From contig NZ_JAUSZI010000002.1 in NCBI RefSeq assembly GCF_030817415.1, positions 9,114,001 to 9,178,000 of the forward strand: a stretch of DNA of 64,000 nucleotides, in the 5' to 3' direction. The DNA is from Streptomyces umbrinus. GTDB taxonomy: Bacteria > Actinomycetota > Actinomycetes > Streptomycetales > Streptomycetaceae. A program made the translations under genes and the position numbers. Numbering within the stretch: position 1 is the stretch's first letter; each line of letters starts with the position of its first letter. The notes beneath the pieces were generated by a model, which worked only from the letters and a program-made list of their open reading frames with translations, ran no database searches and had not been told where the DNA came from. Of this stretch, positions 32,727 through 41,193 are shown piece after piece.

Positions 32727-33830
32727 ATGGCTAGTGCGACGCACACGGTTCGCGCCGCTGTCCTGCCCGCCATCGGTTCTCCCTTGGAGATCACCGAGAT
32801 CGAGTTGCCGGAGGTGCCGGGGCCCGGGCAGGTCAGGGTCCGGCTGGCCGCGGCCGGGGTCTGCCACTCCGACCTCTCCCTGTCCGACGGCACCATGCGG
32901 GTGCCGGTGCCCGCCGTGCTCGGCCACGAGGGGGCGGGGACCGTCGTCTCCGTCGGACCCGGGGTCACACACGTCGCGCCCGGGGACGGCGTGGTCCTCA
33001 ACTGGGCCCCTTCCTGCGGCAGTTGCCACGCCTGCTCGCTGGGCGAGGTATGGCTGTGCGCCAACGCGCTGGTGGGCGCGGGGGAGGTGTACGCGCGGCG
33101 CTCCTCCGACGGGGCCGAGCTGTATCCCGGGCTGAACGTCGCCGCGTTCGCCGAGGAGACGGTGGTGGCGGGCGCGTGTGTGCTCCCGGCGCCGGCCGGG
33201 ATTCCGCTGGCGGACGCGGCGCTGCTCGGCTGCGCCGTGCTCACCGGGTACGGGGCCGTCCACTACTCGGCGCGGGTACGGTCCGGGGAGACCGTGGCCG
33301 TGTTCGGGGTGGGCGGGGTCGGTCTCGCGGCGATCCAGGCCGCGCGGATCGCGAGTGCCTCAACGATCGTGGCGGTGGATGTGTCGCCGGAGAAGGAGTC
33401 CCTGGCGCGGGCGGCCGGGGCGACGGAGTATGTCGTCGCGTCCGACACCACCGCGCGGGAGATCCGGGGGCTCACGGGCAAGCAGGGGGTCGATGTGGCG
33501 GTGGAGTGTGTGGGCCGGGCGGTCACGATCCGCGCGGCCTGGGAATCCACCCGCCGGGGTGGCCGTACGACGGTCGTCGGCATCGGCGGCAAGGATCAGC
33601 AGGTCACCTTCAACGCCCTCGAACTCTTCCACTGGGGTCGGACCCTCTCCGGCTGCGTCTACGGCAACTCGGATCCGGCCCGGGACCTGCCGCTTCTTGC
33701 CGACCTCGTCCGCGCGGGGCGCCTGGACCTGAGCTCCCTGGTGACCGAACGGATCGCCTTGGAGGGCATCCCGTCGGCTTTCGAGAACATGCTGGCGGGG
33801 AAGGGGGGCCGGGCGTTGGTGGTGTTCTAG
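32727..33830 (+). CDS. Zinc-dependent alcohol dehydrogenase
   Basis: This 367-residue medium-chain dehydrogenase has the catalytic-zinc Cys in GVCHSDLS and His-Glu in LGHEGAGTVV. The structural-zinc cysteines are in CGSCHACSLGEVWLC, and a third catalytic ligand Cys is in LGCAVLTGYGAV. The nucleotide fold is VAVFGVGGVGLAAIQAARIASAS with VAVDVS. This is the class that includes NAD/mycothiol-type alcohol and formaldehyde dehydrogenases. AGGAGGGG lies 9 nt before ATG 32727. It is 20 bp after the aldehyde dehydrogenase, so together they would take an alcohol to the acid. A perfect hairpin ends the operon. Confidence 0.93.
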   Translation: MASATHTVRAAVLPAIGSPLEITEIELPEVPGPGQVRVRLAAAGVCHSDLSLSDGTMRVPVPAVLGHEGAGTVVSVGPGVTHVAPGDGVVLNWAPSCGSCHACSLGEVWLCANALVGAGEVYARRSSDGAELYPGLNVAAFAEETVVAGACVLPAPAGIPLADAALLGCAVLTGYGAVHYSARVRSGETVAVFGVGGVGLAAIQAARIASASTIVAVDVSPEKESLARAAGATEYVVASDTTAREIRGLTGKQGVDVAVECVGRAVTIRAAWESTRRGGRTTVVGIGGKDQQVTFNALELFHWGRTLSGCVYGNSDPARDLPLLADLVRAGRLDLSSLVTERIALEGIPSAFENMLAGKGGRALVVF

Positions 33831-33890
33831 GGCTCCGCCCCAGGTCCCGTGGGGTGCGATTTCGGGTGCGGGTCCGGCTGTGGCTGGTCG

Positions 33891-33936
33891 CGCAGTTCCC
33901 CGCGCCCCTGAAAACCTAGGGGCGCGGGGAACTGCG
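33891..33936. terminator. Perfect 19-bp hairpin repeat after the alcohol dehydrogenase
   Basis: CGCAGTTCCCCGCGCCCCT (33891-33909) pairs with 33918-33936 over an 8-nt loop, followed by CGGTCTTTT. It probably ends the ALDH-ADH transcript and belongs to the recurring repeat family. Apart from this hairpin and the palindrome at 34040, the 269-bp gap 33831-34099 is empty. Confidence 0.75.
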
Positions 33937-34039
33937 CGGTCTTTTGGGGGTTCGGGGGCGGAGCCCCTGAGTAAGGGACGGGATTGGGTAGGGGCGGCGG
34001 GGGCGAGAAAAAACCGATCCCCGCACACCCGTTGACCCA

Positions 34040-34056
34040 CATACCGTCCGGTCAGT
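34040..34056. promoter_or_regulatory. TetR-type site before the MHS transporter
   Basis: CATACCGTCCGGTCAGT shares the ACCG-N2-CGGT core with the sites at 23872, 51174 and 56719. It is 43 bp upstream of ATG 34100. Confidence 0.55.
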
Positions 34057-34099
34057 ACGTTGCCGCGAACGTCCCCGCACCCACCGGAGTGTGCACCGC

Positions 34100-35485
34100 A
34101 TGGACACCGCTCCTTCCGCCCTCCCCAGCACATCCACCCCCGCGCAAGACGCCAGAAACCGCCGCAAAGGGGCAACGGCCGCCGCCCTCGCCTCAGCCGT
34201 CGAGTGGTACGACTACTTCGTCTTCGGCATCGCGGCAGCCCTCGTCCTCGGAGACCTGTACTTCCCCGCAGGCAGCCCCTCCGCAGGAGTCCTCGCCTCG
34301 TTCGCGACCTTCGCGGTCGGCTTCCTCGCCCGCCCCTTCGGCGGAGTGATCGCGGGCCACCTCGGCGACAAGCGGGGCCGCAAGCCCATGCTGGTCCTGG
34401 CCCTGACCCTGATGGGCGTGGCCACGACGGGCATCGGCCTCCTCCCCACGTACGAGACGATCGGCATGGCCGCCCCGGTCCTCCTCGTCACGCTCCGCGT
34501 CATGCAGGGCATCGCCGTCGGCGCCCAGTGGGGCGGCGCGATGCTCCTCGCCACCGAGTACGCCCCCGAGGGCAAGCGCGGCATCTACGGCAGCTTCGTC
34601 CAACTCGGCGTCCCCATCGGCGTGGTGAGCGCCAACTCGGTCTTCCTCCTCGCCGGCGCGTTCACCAGCGAGTCGGCGTTCGCCGCGTGGGGATGGCGGC
34701 TCCCGTTCCTGGTCGGCCTGCTGGTCCTCGTACTCGCCTGGTACATCCACAAACACGTCGAGGAGACCCCGGAGTTCCGGGCGGCCGAACGGGCCCTGGC
34801 CGAGAAGGAGAGGGAAGAGAAGGGGCAATCAACAGGCAAGGGACCGGGAACAGGGAACGGAAAGCGAGGCGACGGCGCGCGGAACTCCCCGCTGCGCACC
34901 ATCCTCCGAGGCCACCTCGGCACGGTCTTCCTCGCGGGCGGCTCGTTCGCCGTGAACACCGCGACCTTCTACATCCTGATCACCGGCGTCCTCGACTACA
35001 CGACCCGCGAACTGGACATGAACCGCGGCGCCGTCCTCACGGTCTCCCTCTGTGTGAGCCTCACCCAGCTCGTCCTGATCCCCGCGTCCGCCGCGCTCTC
35101 CGACCGCATCGGCCGCATCCGGATCTACGGTCTCGGCGCGGCCGGCATCGCCCTGTGGGCCGTGCCGATGTTCCTGCTGATCGACACGGGCTCGCTGCTG
35201 TGGCTGGCGGTCGGAACGTTCGTCGCCAGCTGTTTCCTCAGCATCATGTACGGGCCCCAGGCCGCCCTGTTCGCCGAGCTGTTCACCCCCGAGATGCGGT
35301 ACACGGGCGCCTCGCTCGGCTATCAGATCGCGGCTGTGCTCGGCGGCGGACTCGCGCCCTTCGTGATGGTGCTCCTGCTGGAGACGACGGGCACGTCGAT
35401 GTCGGTGGCCGCGTACATCATCGGGCTCGCCGTGATCGCGCTCGGATCGATCAAGGTCCTTGCGGACAGGGCGCGTTCACGCTGA
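34100..35485 (+). CDS. MHS-family (metabolite:H+ symporter) MFS transporter
   Basis: This 461-residue protein has the MHS signatures AALASAVEWYDYFVFGIAAALVLG at the N-terminus, GFLARPFGGVIAGHLGDKRGRKPML (motif A) and TLRVMQGIAVGAQWGGAMLLATEYAP. It has 12 helices with a charged central loop (EKEREEKGQSTGKG). Relatives move shikimate, alpha-ketoglutarate, proline/betaine or dicarboxylates; the substrate here is unknown. ATG 34100 follows a GGAG site by 9 nt. The preceding palindrome suggests TetR control together with acyl-CoA genes. Confidence 0.9.
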   Translation: MDTAPSALPSTSTPAQDARNRRKGATAAALASAVEWYDYFVFGIAAALVLGDLYFPAGSPSAGVLASFATFAVGFLARPFGGVIAGHLGDKRGRKPMLVLALTLMGVATTGIGLLPTYETIGMAAPVLLVTLRVMQGIAVGAQWGGAMLLATEYAPEGKRGIYGSFVQLGVPIGVVSANSVFLLAGAFTSESAFAAWGWRLPFLVGLLVLVLAWYIHKHVEETPEFRAAERALAEKEREEKGQSTGKGPGTGNGKRGDGARNSPLRTILRGHLGTVFLAGGSFAVNTATFYILITGVLDYTTRELDMNRGAVLTVSLCVSLTQLVLIPASAALSDRIGRIRIYGLGAAGIALWAVPMFLLIDTGSLLWLAVGTFVASCFLSIMYGPQAALFAELFTPEMRYTGASLGYQIAAVLGGGLAPFVMVLLLETTGTSMSVAAYIIGLAVIALGSIKVLADRARSR

Positions 35486-35498
35486 GAAGCCAGGCTGC

Positions 35499-36482
35499 CT
35501 AGGCCTGCTCGCGCTGCGGCTCCGGACTCGGCTCCGGGGCCGCGGCGACCGGCCCGGCGGCAGCCGCAGGCCCGACTTCCGCCGCCACGGCGGCCGTTCG
35601 CGGGCGCGACCGCGACACCGCCACCCCCGCCAGACACACCAGCCCGCCGACGAGCGTGATCCAGCCCGGCACCTCGTCGAGTGCCACCCAGGACATCAGC
35701 ACCACCAGCGCGGGCACCGCGTACGTCGTGGCACCCATCTTCCCGGCCGTCGTACGGGCCAGCGCGAACGCCCAGGTGGTGAACGCGAGGGCGGTCGGGA
35801 AGACGCCCAGATACAGCATGTTGAGGGTCGCGGACAGCGGGGCGTCGGCGGCATCGGACACCAGCTGCCCCGCGAACGGCAGACAGGCCACCGCCCCGAT
35901 CGCACAGCCGTACGTCGTCACCTGGAGCGGGGAACCGTGCCGCAGGGCCGGCTTCTGGGCGACCACACCGCCCGCGTACGCCACCGCGGCGAGCAGGCAG
36001 AGCAACACGCCAAGCACGGAGGCGCTGCCCTCGCCCGACATCGACAGGCCGACGACCGCCGCTCCCGCGAACGACACGGCCATCCCGGCGAGGAGCCTCG
36101 GCGGCAGCCCCTCCTTGAGGAGCCACCCCGCGAGCAGGGCCATGATCAGCGGGCCGACGTTCACCACCAGGGCGGCGGTGCCCGCGTCGACCTTCTGCTC
36201 ACCCCAGTTGAGCACCACCATGTAGAGCCCGAACCAGAGCAGCCCGGACACCACGATCCCCGGCCAGGCGGGGCGCGGCGGCAGCCCCTCCCGGCGTATC
36301 AGACAGATCACGCCGAGGACGAGCGCCCCGGCGAGCAGCCGGCCCAGGGCCAGGGCGCCGGGCGCGTACGCCTCGCCCGCACTCCGGATGGACACGAACG
36401 CGGAGGCCCACAGCAGCACGGTGATCGTCGCGGCTCCGGCCGCGAGCAGTTCTGTGCGGCGGGCGGACAGGAGAGGCTTCAT
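35499..36482 (-). CDS. EamA/DMT-family exporter
   Basis: This 327-residue protein has ten helices in two EamA halves: TVLLWASAFVSIRSAGEAYAPGALALGRLL with the usual W-x-S-x-F motif, LWFGLYMVVLNWGEQKVDAGTAALVVNVGPLIMALLAGWLLKEGLP, then FPTALAFTTWAFALARTTAGKMGATTYAVPALVVLMSW. The cytoplasmic tail is rich in Ala, Pro and Glu. It would export small metabolites or amino acids. ATG 36482 is used; GTG 36485 is an alternative. An ArsR-type regulator lies upstream on the same strand. Confidence 0.92.
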   Translation of the reverse strand: MKPLLSARRTELLAAGAATITVLLWASAFVSIRSAGEAYAPGALALGRLLAGALVLGVICLIRREGLPPRPAWPGIVVSGLLWFGLYMVVLNWGEQKVDAGTAALVVNVGPLIMALLAGWLLKEGLPPRLLAGMAVSFAGAAVVGLSMSGEGSASVLGVLLCLLAAVAYAGGVVAQKPALRHGSPLQVTTYGCAIGAVACLPFAGQLVSDAADAPLSATLNMLYLGVFPTALAFTTWAFALARTTAGKMGATTYAVPALVVLMSWVALDEVPGWITLVGGLVCLAGVAVSRSRPRTAAVAAEVGPAAAAGPVAAAPEPSPEPQREQA

Positions 36483-36567
36483 CACTTTCCAGAGGCTAGG
36501 TGGGGTTGCGGGAAAGGGCTCGCGGTTTTTGGACGGGGCGTTGTGCTCCGCTGGGTGGCGTTGTCTG

Positions 36568-36633
36568 TCTGCGGGGCGGTGGGGGCTGGGCGCGCAGTTC
36601 CCCGCGCCCCTTATGGGGCGCCTTGAGGGGCGG
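36568..36633. repeat. Degenerate copy of the intergenic hairpin repeat
   Basis: The segment contains CTGCGGGGCGGTGGGGGCTG followed by CGCAGTTCCCCGCGCCCC and a partly decayed right arm. It lies between the EamA and ArsR genes. No gene is seen in 36486-36634. Confidence 0.7.
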
Positions 36634-36634
36634 G

Positions 36635-37369
36635 TCAGTGGAGAGTCTCGGGTTGGATTCCCAGTAGTTCCGCCAGCGCCCGTTCGCCCTCAGCCGTGAC
36701 CTTCACCGCGCGCTCCGAGCCGATGCGTACGCACCAGCCTGTGTCCAGGGCGTGTCGGCAGAGGGCGGCTCCCGCGATGCCGGCGAGGTGGGGGCGTCGT
36801 TCCGTCCAGTCCAGGCAGGCCCGGGCGAGGGGACGCCGCCCGGTGCGTACGAGGGGGACGCCCAGGCCGTCGAACCAGCGAACCCCCTCGTCGGTGAGCG
36901 CGAACCCCGTGTCCTGTCGGAGCAGTCCGCGGCCGGTCAGCGCGTCGGTGACGGCGATGCCGAGGCGGCCGGCCAGGTGGTCGTAGCAGGTGCGGCCCCT
37001 GGCCATCGCGCTGCCCGCACCGGCCTCGCGCAGGGTGCGCGGTCGTACGGCGGTCGTCGGCGCGACCTGGGCGGCGAGATCCTCGACGAGTTGGGCGACC
37101 CGGGCGTCGGCCAGTCGTACGTACCGGTGCCGCCCCTGCCGTTCCTCGGCGAGCAGCCCGCCCGCGACGAGCTTGCCCAGGTGCTCGCTGGCCGTCGACG
37201 CGGCGACCCCCGCGTGCCGGGCCAGCTCCCCGGCGGTCCACGCCCGCCCGTCGAGCAGGGCCAGCAGAAAACCGGCCCGCGTCTCGTCGGCGACGAGAGA
37301 GGCGAGGGCGGCGAGCCCGGCGGCCTCGGCGCGCGCACTGCTCGTACGGCCCGTACGTGAGGAGGTCAT
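36635..37369 (-). CDS. ArsR-family winged-helix regulator
   Basis: This 244-residue protein has an N-terminal winged helix at about 18-85 (AGLAALASLVADETRAGFLLALLDGRAWTAGELARHAGVAASTASEHLGKLVAGGLLAEERQGRHRYVRLAD). A C-terminal extension of about 140 residues contains GRTCYDHLAGRLGIAVTDALTGRGLL and CLDWTERRPHLAGIAGAALC, as in long ArsR proteins that accompany EamA exporters. No classic metal ELCVCDL motif is present, so a metabolite ligand is more likely. It probably controls the downstream EamA gene. ATG 37369 has a GAGGAGG site. Confidence 0.87.
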   Translation of the reverse strand: MTSSRTGRTSSARAEAAGLAALASLVADETRAGFLLALLDGRAWTAGELARHAGVAASTASEHLGKLVAGGLLAEERQGRHRYVRLADARVAQLVEDLAAQVAPTTAVRPRTLREAGAGSAMARGRTCYDHLAGRLGIAVTDALTGRGLLRQDTGFALTDEGVRWFDGLGVPLVRTGRRPLARACLDWTERRPHLAGIAGAALCRHALDTGWCVRIGSERAVKVTAEGERALAELLGIQPETLH

Positions 37370-37429
37370 GCACTCAGGATGCGCGACGCATGGTTCGGCC
37401 GACGCCGAAGGATGAAAAGCTGGGGCGAA

Positions 37430-37524
37430 GCCCCGCTTTTCAGGGGCGCGGGGCTGTATCGATGTGCGGCTCCGCCGTGTGGGCGCGACCAGCCCACACC
37501 GGCCCGCAGAAAACAACACGGCCT
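37430..37524. repeat. Hairpin-repeat remnant between ArsR and TetR genes
   Basis: Contains TTTTCAGGGGCGCGGGGCTG and, on the opposite strand, the left flank of the repeat (CTGCGGGCCGGTGTGGGCTG). No gene is seen in 37370-37524. Confidence 0.6.
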
Positions 37525-38169
37525 CTACCCCCGCAGCCCCTCAAACTGCAACGCCAACCCGTCCAGCAACGCCCTGAGCCCCGTCTCGAAGGCCCGCTCG
37601 TCGATCTTCTCCTGCTGCTCGGCAAGGAGATGGGCCTGCCCGAGATGCGGATAGTCGGCGGGATCGTACGCGGTCTCGTCGTCCACGAAGCCCCCGGCGA
37701 ACGATCCCAGCGCGGAGCCCATCACGAAGTACCGCATCAGCGCGCCGATGGACGTGGCCTGGGCGGGGGGCCACCCCGCCTCGACCATCGCTCCGAAGAC
37801 GGCGTCGGCGAGTCGCAGTCCGGCCGGGCGGCGGCCGGGGCCGCGGGCCAGGACCGGGACGATGTTCGGGTGGTCGCGCAGGGCGGCCCGGTAGGAGACG
37901 GCCCAGTCGTGCAGCGCGGTGCGCCAGTCGCGCCCGTCCTCGAACATCGACAGGTCGACCTGCCCGCTCACGGAGTCCGCGACCGCCTCCAGGATCTGGT
38001 CCTTCGTGCGGAAGTGGTTGTAGAGGGACGGACCGCTCACACCCAGTTCGGCGGCGAGCCGGCGTGTCGAGACGGCGGCCAGGCCCTCGGCGTCCACCAG
38101 CGTCCGGGCCGCCCCGACGATCCGGTCGGTGCTGAGGAGGGGCTTGCGCGGTCTGGCCATGGCGCACAT
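37525..38169 (-). CDS. TetR-family regulator of acyl-CoA/aldehyde genes
   Basis: This is a 214-residue protein. Its helix-turn-helix is at about 13-60 (LSTDRIVGAARTLVDAEGLAAVSTRRLAAELGVSGPSLYNHFRTKDQILEAV). The ligand domain is of the TetR_C class with MRYFVMGSALGSFAGGF. It is divergent from an acyl-CoA dehydrogenase, and the palindrome AAACTAGCAGCGCTAATTT lies between the genes. The same palindrome precedes the aldehyde dehydrogenase at 31.3 kb, so it probably controls both. ATG 38169 or 38160 may be the start; neither has a clear ribosome site. Confidence 0.9.
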   Translation of the reverse strand: MCAMARPRKPLLSTDRIVGAARTLVDAEGLAAVSTRRLAAELGVSGPSLYNHFRTKDQILEAVADSVSGQVDLSMFEDGRDWRTALHDWAVSYRAALRDHPNIVPVLARGPGRRPAGLRLADAVFGAMVEAGWPPAQATSIGALMRYFVMGSALGSFAGGFVDDETAYDPADYPHLGQAHLLAEQQEKIDERAFETGLRALLDGLALQFEGLRG

Positions 38170-38187
38170 AGTAGGGCTGCGAACCAG

Positions 38188-38206
38188 AAACTAGCAGCGC
38201 TAATTT
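38188..38206. promoter_or_regulatory. TetR-type operator between TetR and acyl-CoA dehydrogenase
   Basis: AAACTAGC-agc-GCTAATTT has 8-bp arms with one mismatch. It is nearly the same as the site at 31237-31255. Confidence 0.75.
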
Positions 38207-38263
38207 AATGCCGCAGCAGTCATGTCGCGGCCGTCACGTGGCCTTCGACCGGGAGGACTCGCC

Positions 38264-39415
38264 ATGAACCTGGGGCTCAGCGAGGAGCAGGCCGCCGTCC
38301 GACGGCTCGCCAGGGACTTCGTCGACCGGGAGATCGCCCCGCACGTCGTCGCCTGGGACCGGGCGGAGGAGGTCGACCGCTCGATCGTGAAGAAGCTCGG
38401 CGATGTCGGCTTCCTGGGCCTCACGGTCGACGAGGAGTACGGCGGCTCCGGCGGCGACCACCTCGCGTACTGCCTGGTGACGGAGGAGCTGGGCCGGGGT
38501 GACTCCTCGGTCCGCGGTATCGTCTCGGTCTCCCTCGGCCTCGTCGCCAAGACCATCGCGTCCTGGGGGAGCGAGGAGCAGAAGCGGCAGTGGCTGCCGG
38601 GGCTCACCTCGGGCGCGTACGTCGGCTGCTTCGGTCTCACCGAACCGGGCACCGGCTCCGACGCGGGCAACCTCTCGACCAGGGCGGTGCGCGACGGCGA
38701 CGACTACGTGATCAGCGGCAGCAAGATGTTCATCACCAACGGCACCTGGGCCGACGTCGTGCTGCTCTTCGCCCGCTCGACCGACGCCCCAGGCCACAAG
38801 GGCGTCTCCGCCTTCCTCATACCCACCGACACCCCCGGCCTGACCCGCCGCACCGTCCACGGCAAGCTCGGACTGCGCGGCCAGGCCACCGCGGAGCTGG
38901 CACTTGAGGACGTCCGCGTGCCCGCCTCGACGATGCTCGGCCCCGAGGGCAAGGGCTTCTCCATCGCGATGTCCGCGCTGGCCAAGGGCCGGATGTCCGT
39001 CGCGGCCGGCTGTGTCGGCATCGCCCAGGCCGCGCTGGACGCCGCCGTGACGTACGCGACCGAGCGCGAGCAGTTCGGCAAGACCATCGCCCACCACCAG
39101 CTCGTCCAGGAACTGCTCAGCGACATCGCCGTGGACGTCGACGCGGCCCGGCTGCTCACCTGGCGGGTCGCCGATCTCGTCGACCGGGGCGAGCCGTTCG
39201 CCACCGAGTCCTCCAAGGCCAAGCTCTTCGCCTCGGAGGCCGCCGTGCGCGCCGCGAACAACGCCCTCCAGGTCTTCGGCGGCTACGGCTACATCGACGA
39301 GTACCCGGTCGGCAAGCTGCTGCGCGACGCCCGCGTGATGACCCTGTACGAGGGCACCAGCCAGATCCAGAAACTGGTCATCGGCCGTGCGCTGACAGGG
39401 ATTTCGGCCTTCTGA
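38264..39415 (+). CDS. Acyl-CoA dehydrogenase
   Basis: This is a 383-residue flavoprotein of normal length. Family motifs are EEYGGSGGDHLAYCLVTEELGRGD, GCFGLTEPGTGSDAGNL (flavin site), SGSKMFITNGTWADV, GPEGKGFSIAMSALAKGRMSVAAGCVGIAQAALD, YATEREQFGKTI and LQVFGGYGYIDEYPVGKLLRDARVMTLYEGTSQIQKLVIGR. The Glu of YEGT is the expected catalytic base. It introduces the alpha-beta double bond in acyl-CoA; chain preference cannot be told. GGGAGGACTCGCC precedes ATG 38264. It is controlled by the divergent TetR site. Confidence 0.95.
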   Translation: MNLGLSEEQAAVRRLARDFVDREIAPHVVAWDRAEEVDRSIVKKLGDVGFLGLTVDEEYGGSGGDHLAYCLVTEELGRGDSSVRGIVSVSLGLVAKTIASWGSEEQKRQWLPGLTSGAYVGCFGLTEPGTGSDAGNLSTRAVRDGDDYVISGSKMFITNGTWADVVLLFARSTDAPGHKGVSAFLIPTDTPGLTRRTVHGKLGLRGQATAELALEDVRVPASTMLGPEGKGFSIAMSALAKGRMSVAAGCVGIAQAALDAAVTYATEREQFGKTIAHHQLVQELLSDIAVDVDAARLLTWRVADLVDRGEPFATESSKAKLFASEAAVRAANNALQVFGGYGYIDEYPVGKLLRDARVMTLYEGTSQIQKLVIGRALTGISAF

Positions 39416-39475
39416 GTACGCGTCTGAGTATGCGAGCGGATGTGGCTGCGGCCAGGTGGGCCGACTCTGGTGCGC

Positions 39476-39763
39476 ATGAGTGAGACACCGGTCAAGCAGC
39501 AGAACACCGCCGCCTTCTACGGCCAGGCGGTCCTATCGTTCGGCGTCGCCGTCGTCGCGACCACCATCGGCATCTTCAAGCTGGAGGCCGACACCTGGGT
39601 GCGCGCCTTCCTGGGGATCGCCGTCCTCTACCTCGTCACCTCCGCCTTCACCCTCGCCAAGGTGATCCGCGACCGTCAGGAGGCCGGGCAGATCGTCAGC
39701 CGGGTCGACCAGGCCCGACTGGAGAAGCTCCTCGCCGCACACGACCCCTTCGAGAAGCTGTGA
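39476..39763 (+). CDS. YiaA/YiaB-family small membrane protein
   Basis: This 95-residue protein has two transmembrane helices (FYGQAVLSFGVAVVATTIGIFKL and AFLGIAVLYLVTSAFTLAKVIRDRQ), the YiaAB layout. The C-terminus is charged (RVDQARLEKLLAAHDPFEKL). Its function is unknown in the family. It lies 60 bp after the acyl-CoA dehydrogenase. Confidence 0.82.
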   Translation: MSETPVKQQNTAAFYGQAVLSFGVAVVATTIGIFKLEADTWVRAFLGIAVLYLVTSAFTLAKVIRDRQEAGQIVSRVDQARLEKLLAAHDPFEKL

Positions 39764-39823
39764 AGCCGAAGTCCTGAAGCGGTGAAGCTCCGAGCGGGTT
39801 TTCCACGCCTCTGATCGGGCACT

Positions 39824-39839
39824 CTAAGCGCCCGCTCAG
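39824..39839. promoter_or_regulatory. TetR-type operator before the TetR gene at 39.9 kb
   Basis: CTAAGC-GCCC-GCTCAG has one mismatch. It matches the perfect CTAAGC-AACT-GCTTAG site at 41098-41113. Confidence 0.65.
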
Positions 39840-39887
39840 TATCGGAGGTATGGTGTTCGTTCTGCCAGTGGAAGGGGCGAACCAGCG

Positions 39888-40514
39888 ATGAGTACGGCGG
39901 AGGAGACGGCCGGTGCGGAGATGCCGCCGTGGGCCGAGGTCACCCCGGACGCGGCCCGGCGGCTGCTCGTCGCCGCCGTGGAGGCCTTCGCCGAGCGCGG
40001 GTACCACGCGACGACGACCCGTGACATCGCCGGCCGGGCGGGGATGAGCCCGGCCGCGCTCTACATCCACTACAAGACCAAGGAAGAACTGCTCCACCGG
40101 ATCAGCAGGATCGGCCACGAGAAGGCCCTGGAGATCCTGCGGACGGCGGCCCAGGGCGAGGGCGGTGCCGCCGAGCGGCTGGCGGACGCCGTGAGCTCCT
40201 TCGTCCGCTGGCACGCAGGTGGGCGTACCACCGCCCGGGTCGTGCAGTACGAACTGGACTCGCTCGGCCCGGACGCCCGGGCCGAGATCATCGCCCTGCG
40301 CCGCCAGGTCGACGCCGAGGTCCGCGGCATCATCCAGGACGGTGTGGCGGCGGGCGACTTCGACGTCCCGGACGTCCCGGGCACCACCCTCGCGGTCCTC
40401 TCCCTGTGCATCGACGTGGCCCGCTGGTTCAACGTCAACGGCACGAGGACACCGGACGAGGTGGGCACCCTCTACGCGGACCTGGTCCTGAGGATGGTCG
40501 GGGCCAGGAAATAG
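39888..40514 (+). CDS. TetR-family regulator (MaoC-linked)
   Basis: This 208-residue protein has its helix-turn-helix at about 20-68 (TPDAARRLLVAAVEAFAERGYHATTTRDIAGRAGMSPAALYIHYKTKEELLHRIS). The ligand domain (TTARVVQYELDSLGPDARAEIIALRRQVDAEVRGIIQDGV) resembles the TetR group that controls fatty-acid or branched-chain degradation. An operator-like palindrome lies 49 bp upstream, and a matching one lies before the MaoC gene 1.3 kb away. The ribosome site AAGGGG is acceptable. Confidence 0.88.
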   Translation: MSTAEETAGAEMPPWAEVTPDAARRLLVAAVEAFAERGYHATTTRDIAGRAGMSPAALYIHYKTKEELLHRISRIGHEKALEILRTAAQGEGGAAERLADAVSSFVRWHAGGRTTARVVQYELDSLGPDARAEIIALRRQVDAEVRGIIQDGVAAGDFDVPDVPGTTLAVLSLCIDVARWFNVNGTRTPDEVGTLYADLVLRMVGARK

Positions 40515-40540
40515 CCCGCTGGGTTGTTCGCGCCGCGCAG

Positions 40541-40588
40541 GGCGCCCCTCAAGGGGCGCGGGGAACTGCGCGACCAGCCCCAACGCAC
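40541..40588. repeat. Copy of the intergenic hairpin repeat (right arm)
   Basis: GGCGCCCCTCAAGGGGCGCG and then GGGAACTGCGCGACCAGCC form the right arm with a short left arm. It lies between the convergent TetR and MaoC genes and may act as a terminator for both. Confidence 0.65.
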
Positions 40589-40609
40589 CCGCGGCCAACA
40601 CGCGACCGG

Positions 40610-41071
40610 TCAGAAGTAGTACCGAGACACCGACTCAGCCGCACAAACCGGCTTGTCGCCCCCCTCACGCTCCACGGTGAAGCCCACGGACACCTGCACC
40701 CCGCCCGGCACCTCATCGACACCGGTGATCTTCGCCGTCGCGCGCAGCCGCGACCCCACCGGCACAGGAGCGGGAAAACGAACCTTGTTCGTCCCGTAGT
40801 TGACACCCATCTTGACGCCCTCGACCTTGATCAGCTGCGGCCCGAACAGCGGCAGCAGCGACAACGTCAGATACCCGTGGGCAATCGTCGTCCCAAAGGG
40901 ACCCGCCGCGGCCTTCTCGGGGTCCACGTGGATCCACTGGTGGTCCCCTGTCGCGTCAGCGAACAGATCGATCCGCTTCTGGTCGACCTCCAGCCAGTCG
41001 CTGTACCCCAACTGCTCGTCCACCGCCGCCTTCAGTTCGTCGGCGGACGTGAAGATCCTCGGCTCTGCCAT
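40610..41071 (-). CDS. MaoC-family (R)-enoyl-CoA hydratase
   Basis: This 153-residue hot-dog fold protein has the catalytic motif DATGDHQWIHVDPEKAAAGPFG (Asp and His of the dyad) and the helix AHGYLTLSLLPLFGP. Short MaoC proteins add water to trans-2-enoyl-CoA. The start is ATG 41071 with GGGAGG upstream; a palindrome CTAAGC-N4-GCTTAG lies 26 bp upstream in the promoter region. Confidence 0.92.
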   Translation of the reverse strand: MAEPRIFTSADELKAAVDEQLGYSDWLEVDQKRIDLFADATGDHQWIHVDPEKAAAGPFGTTIAHGYLTLSLLPLFGPQLIKVEGVKMGVNYGTNKVRFPAPVPVGSRLRATAKITGVDEVPGGVQVSVGFTVEREGGDKPVCAAESVSRYYF

Positions 41072-41097
41072 GTCCCTGGCCTCCCGCGTAGCAATGT

Positions 41098-41113
41098 CTA
41101 AGCAACTGCTTAG
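41098..41113. promoter_or_regulatory. Perfect TetR-type operator before the MaoC gene
   Basis: CTAAGC-AACT-GCTTAG is a perfect 6-4-6 palindrome, matching the site at 39824-39839 before the TetR gene. Confidence 0.75.
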
Positions 41114-41193
41114 CATGGTAGGGCGAGAGTTCCCTGTCAACGGACCGGAAGCGTGACGCGTGACAAGGAGGGCGGGCGAGGCAGGTCGACGGC

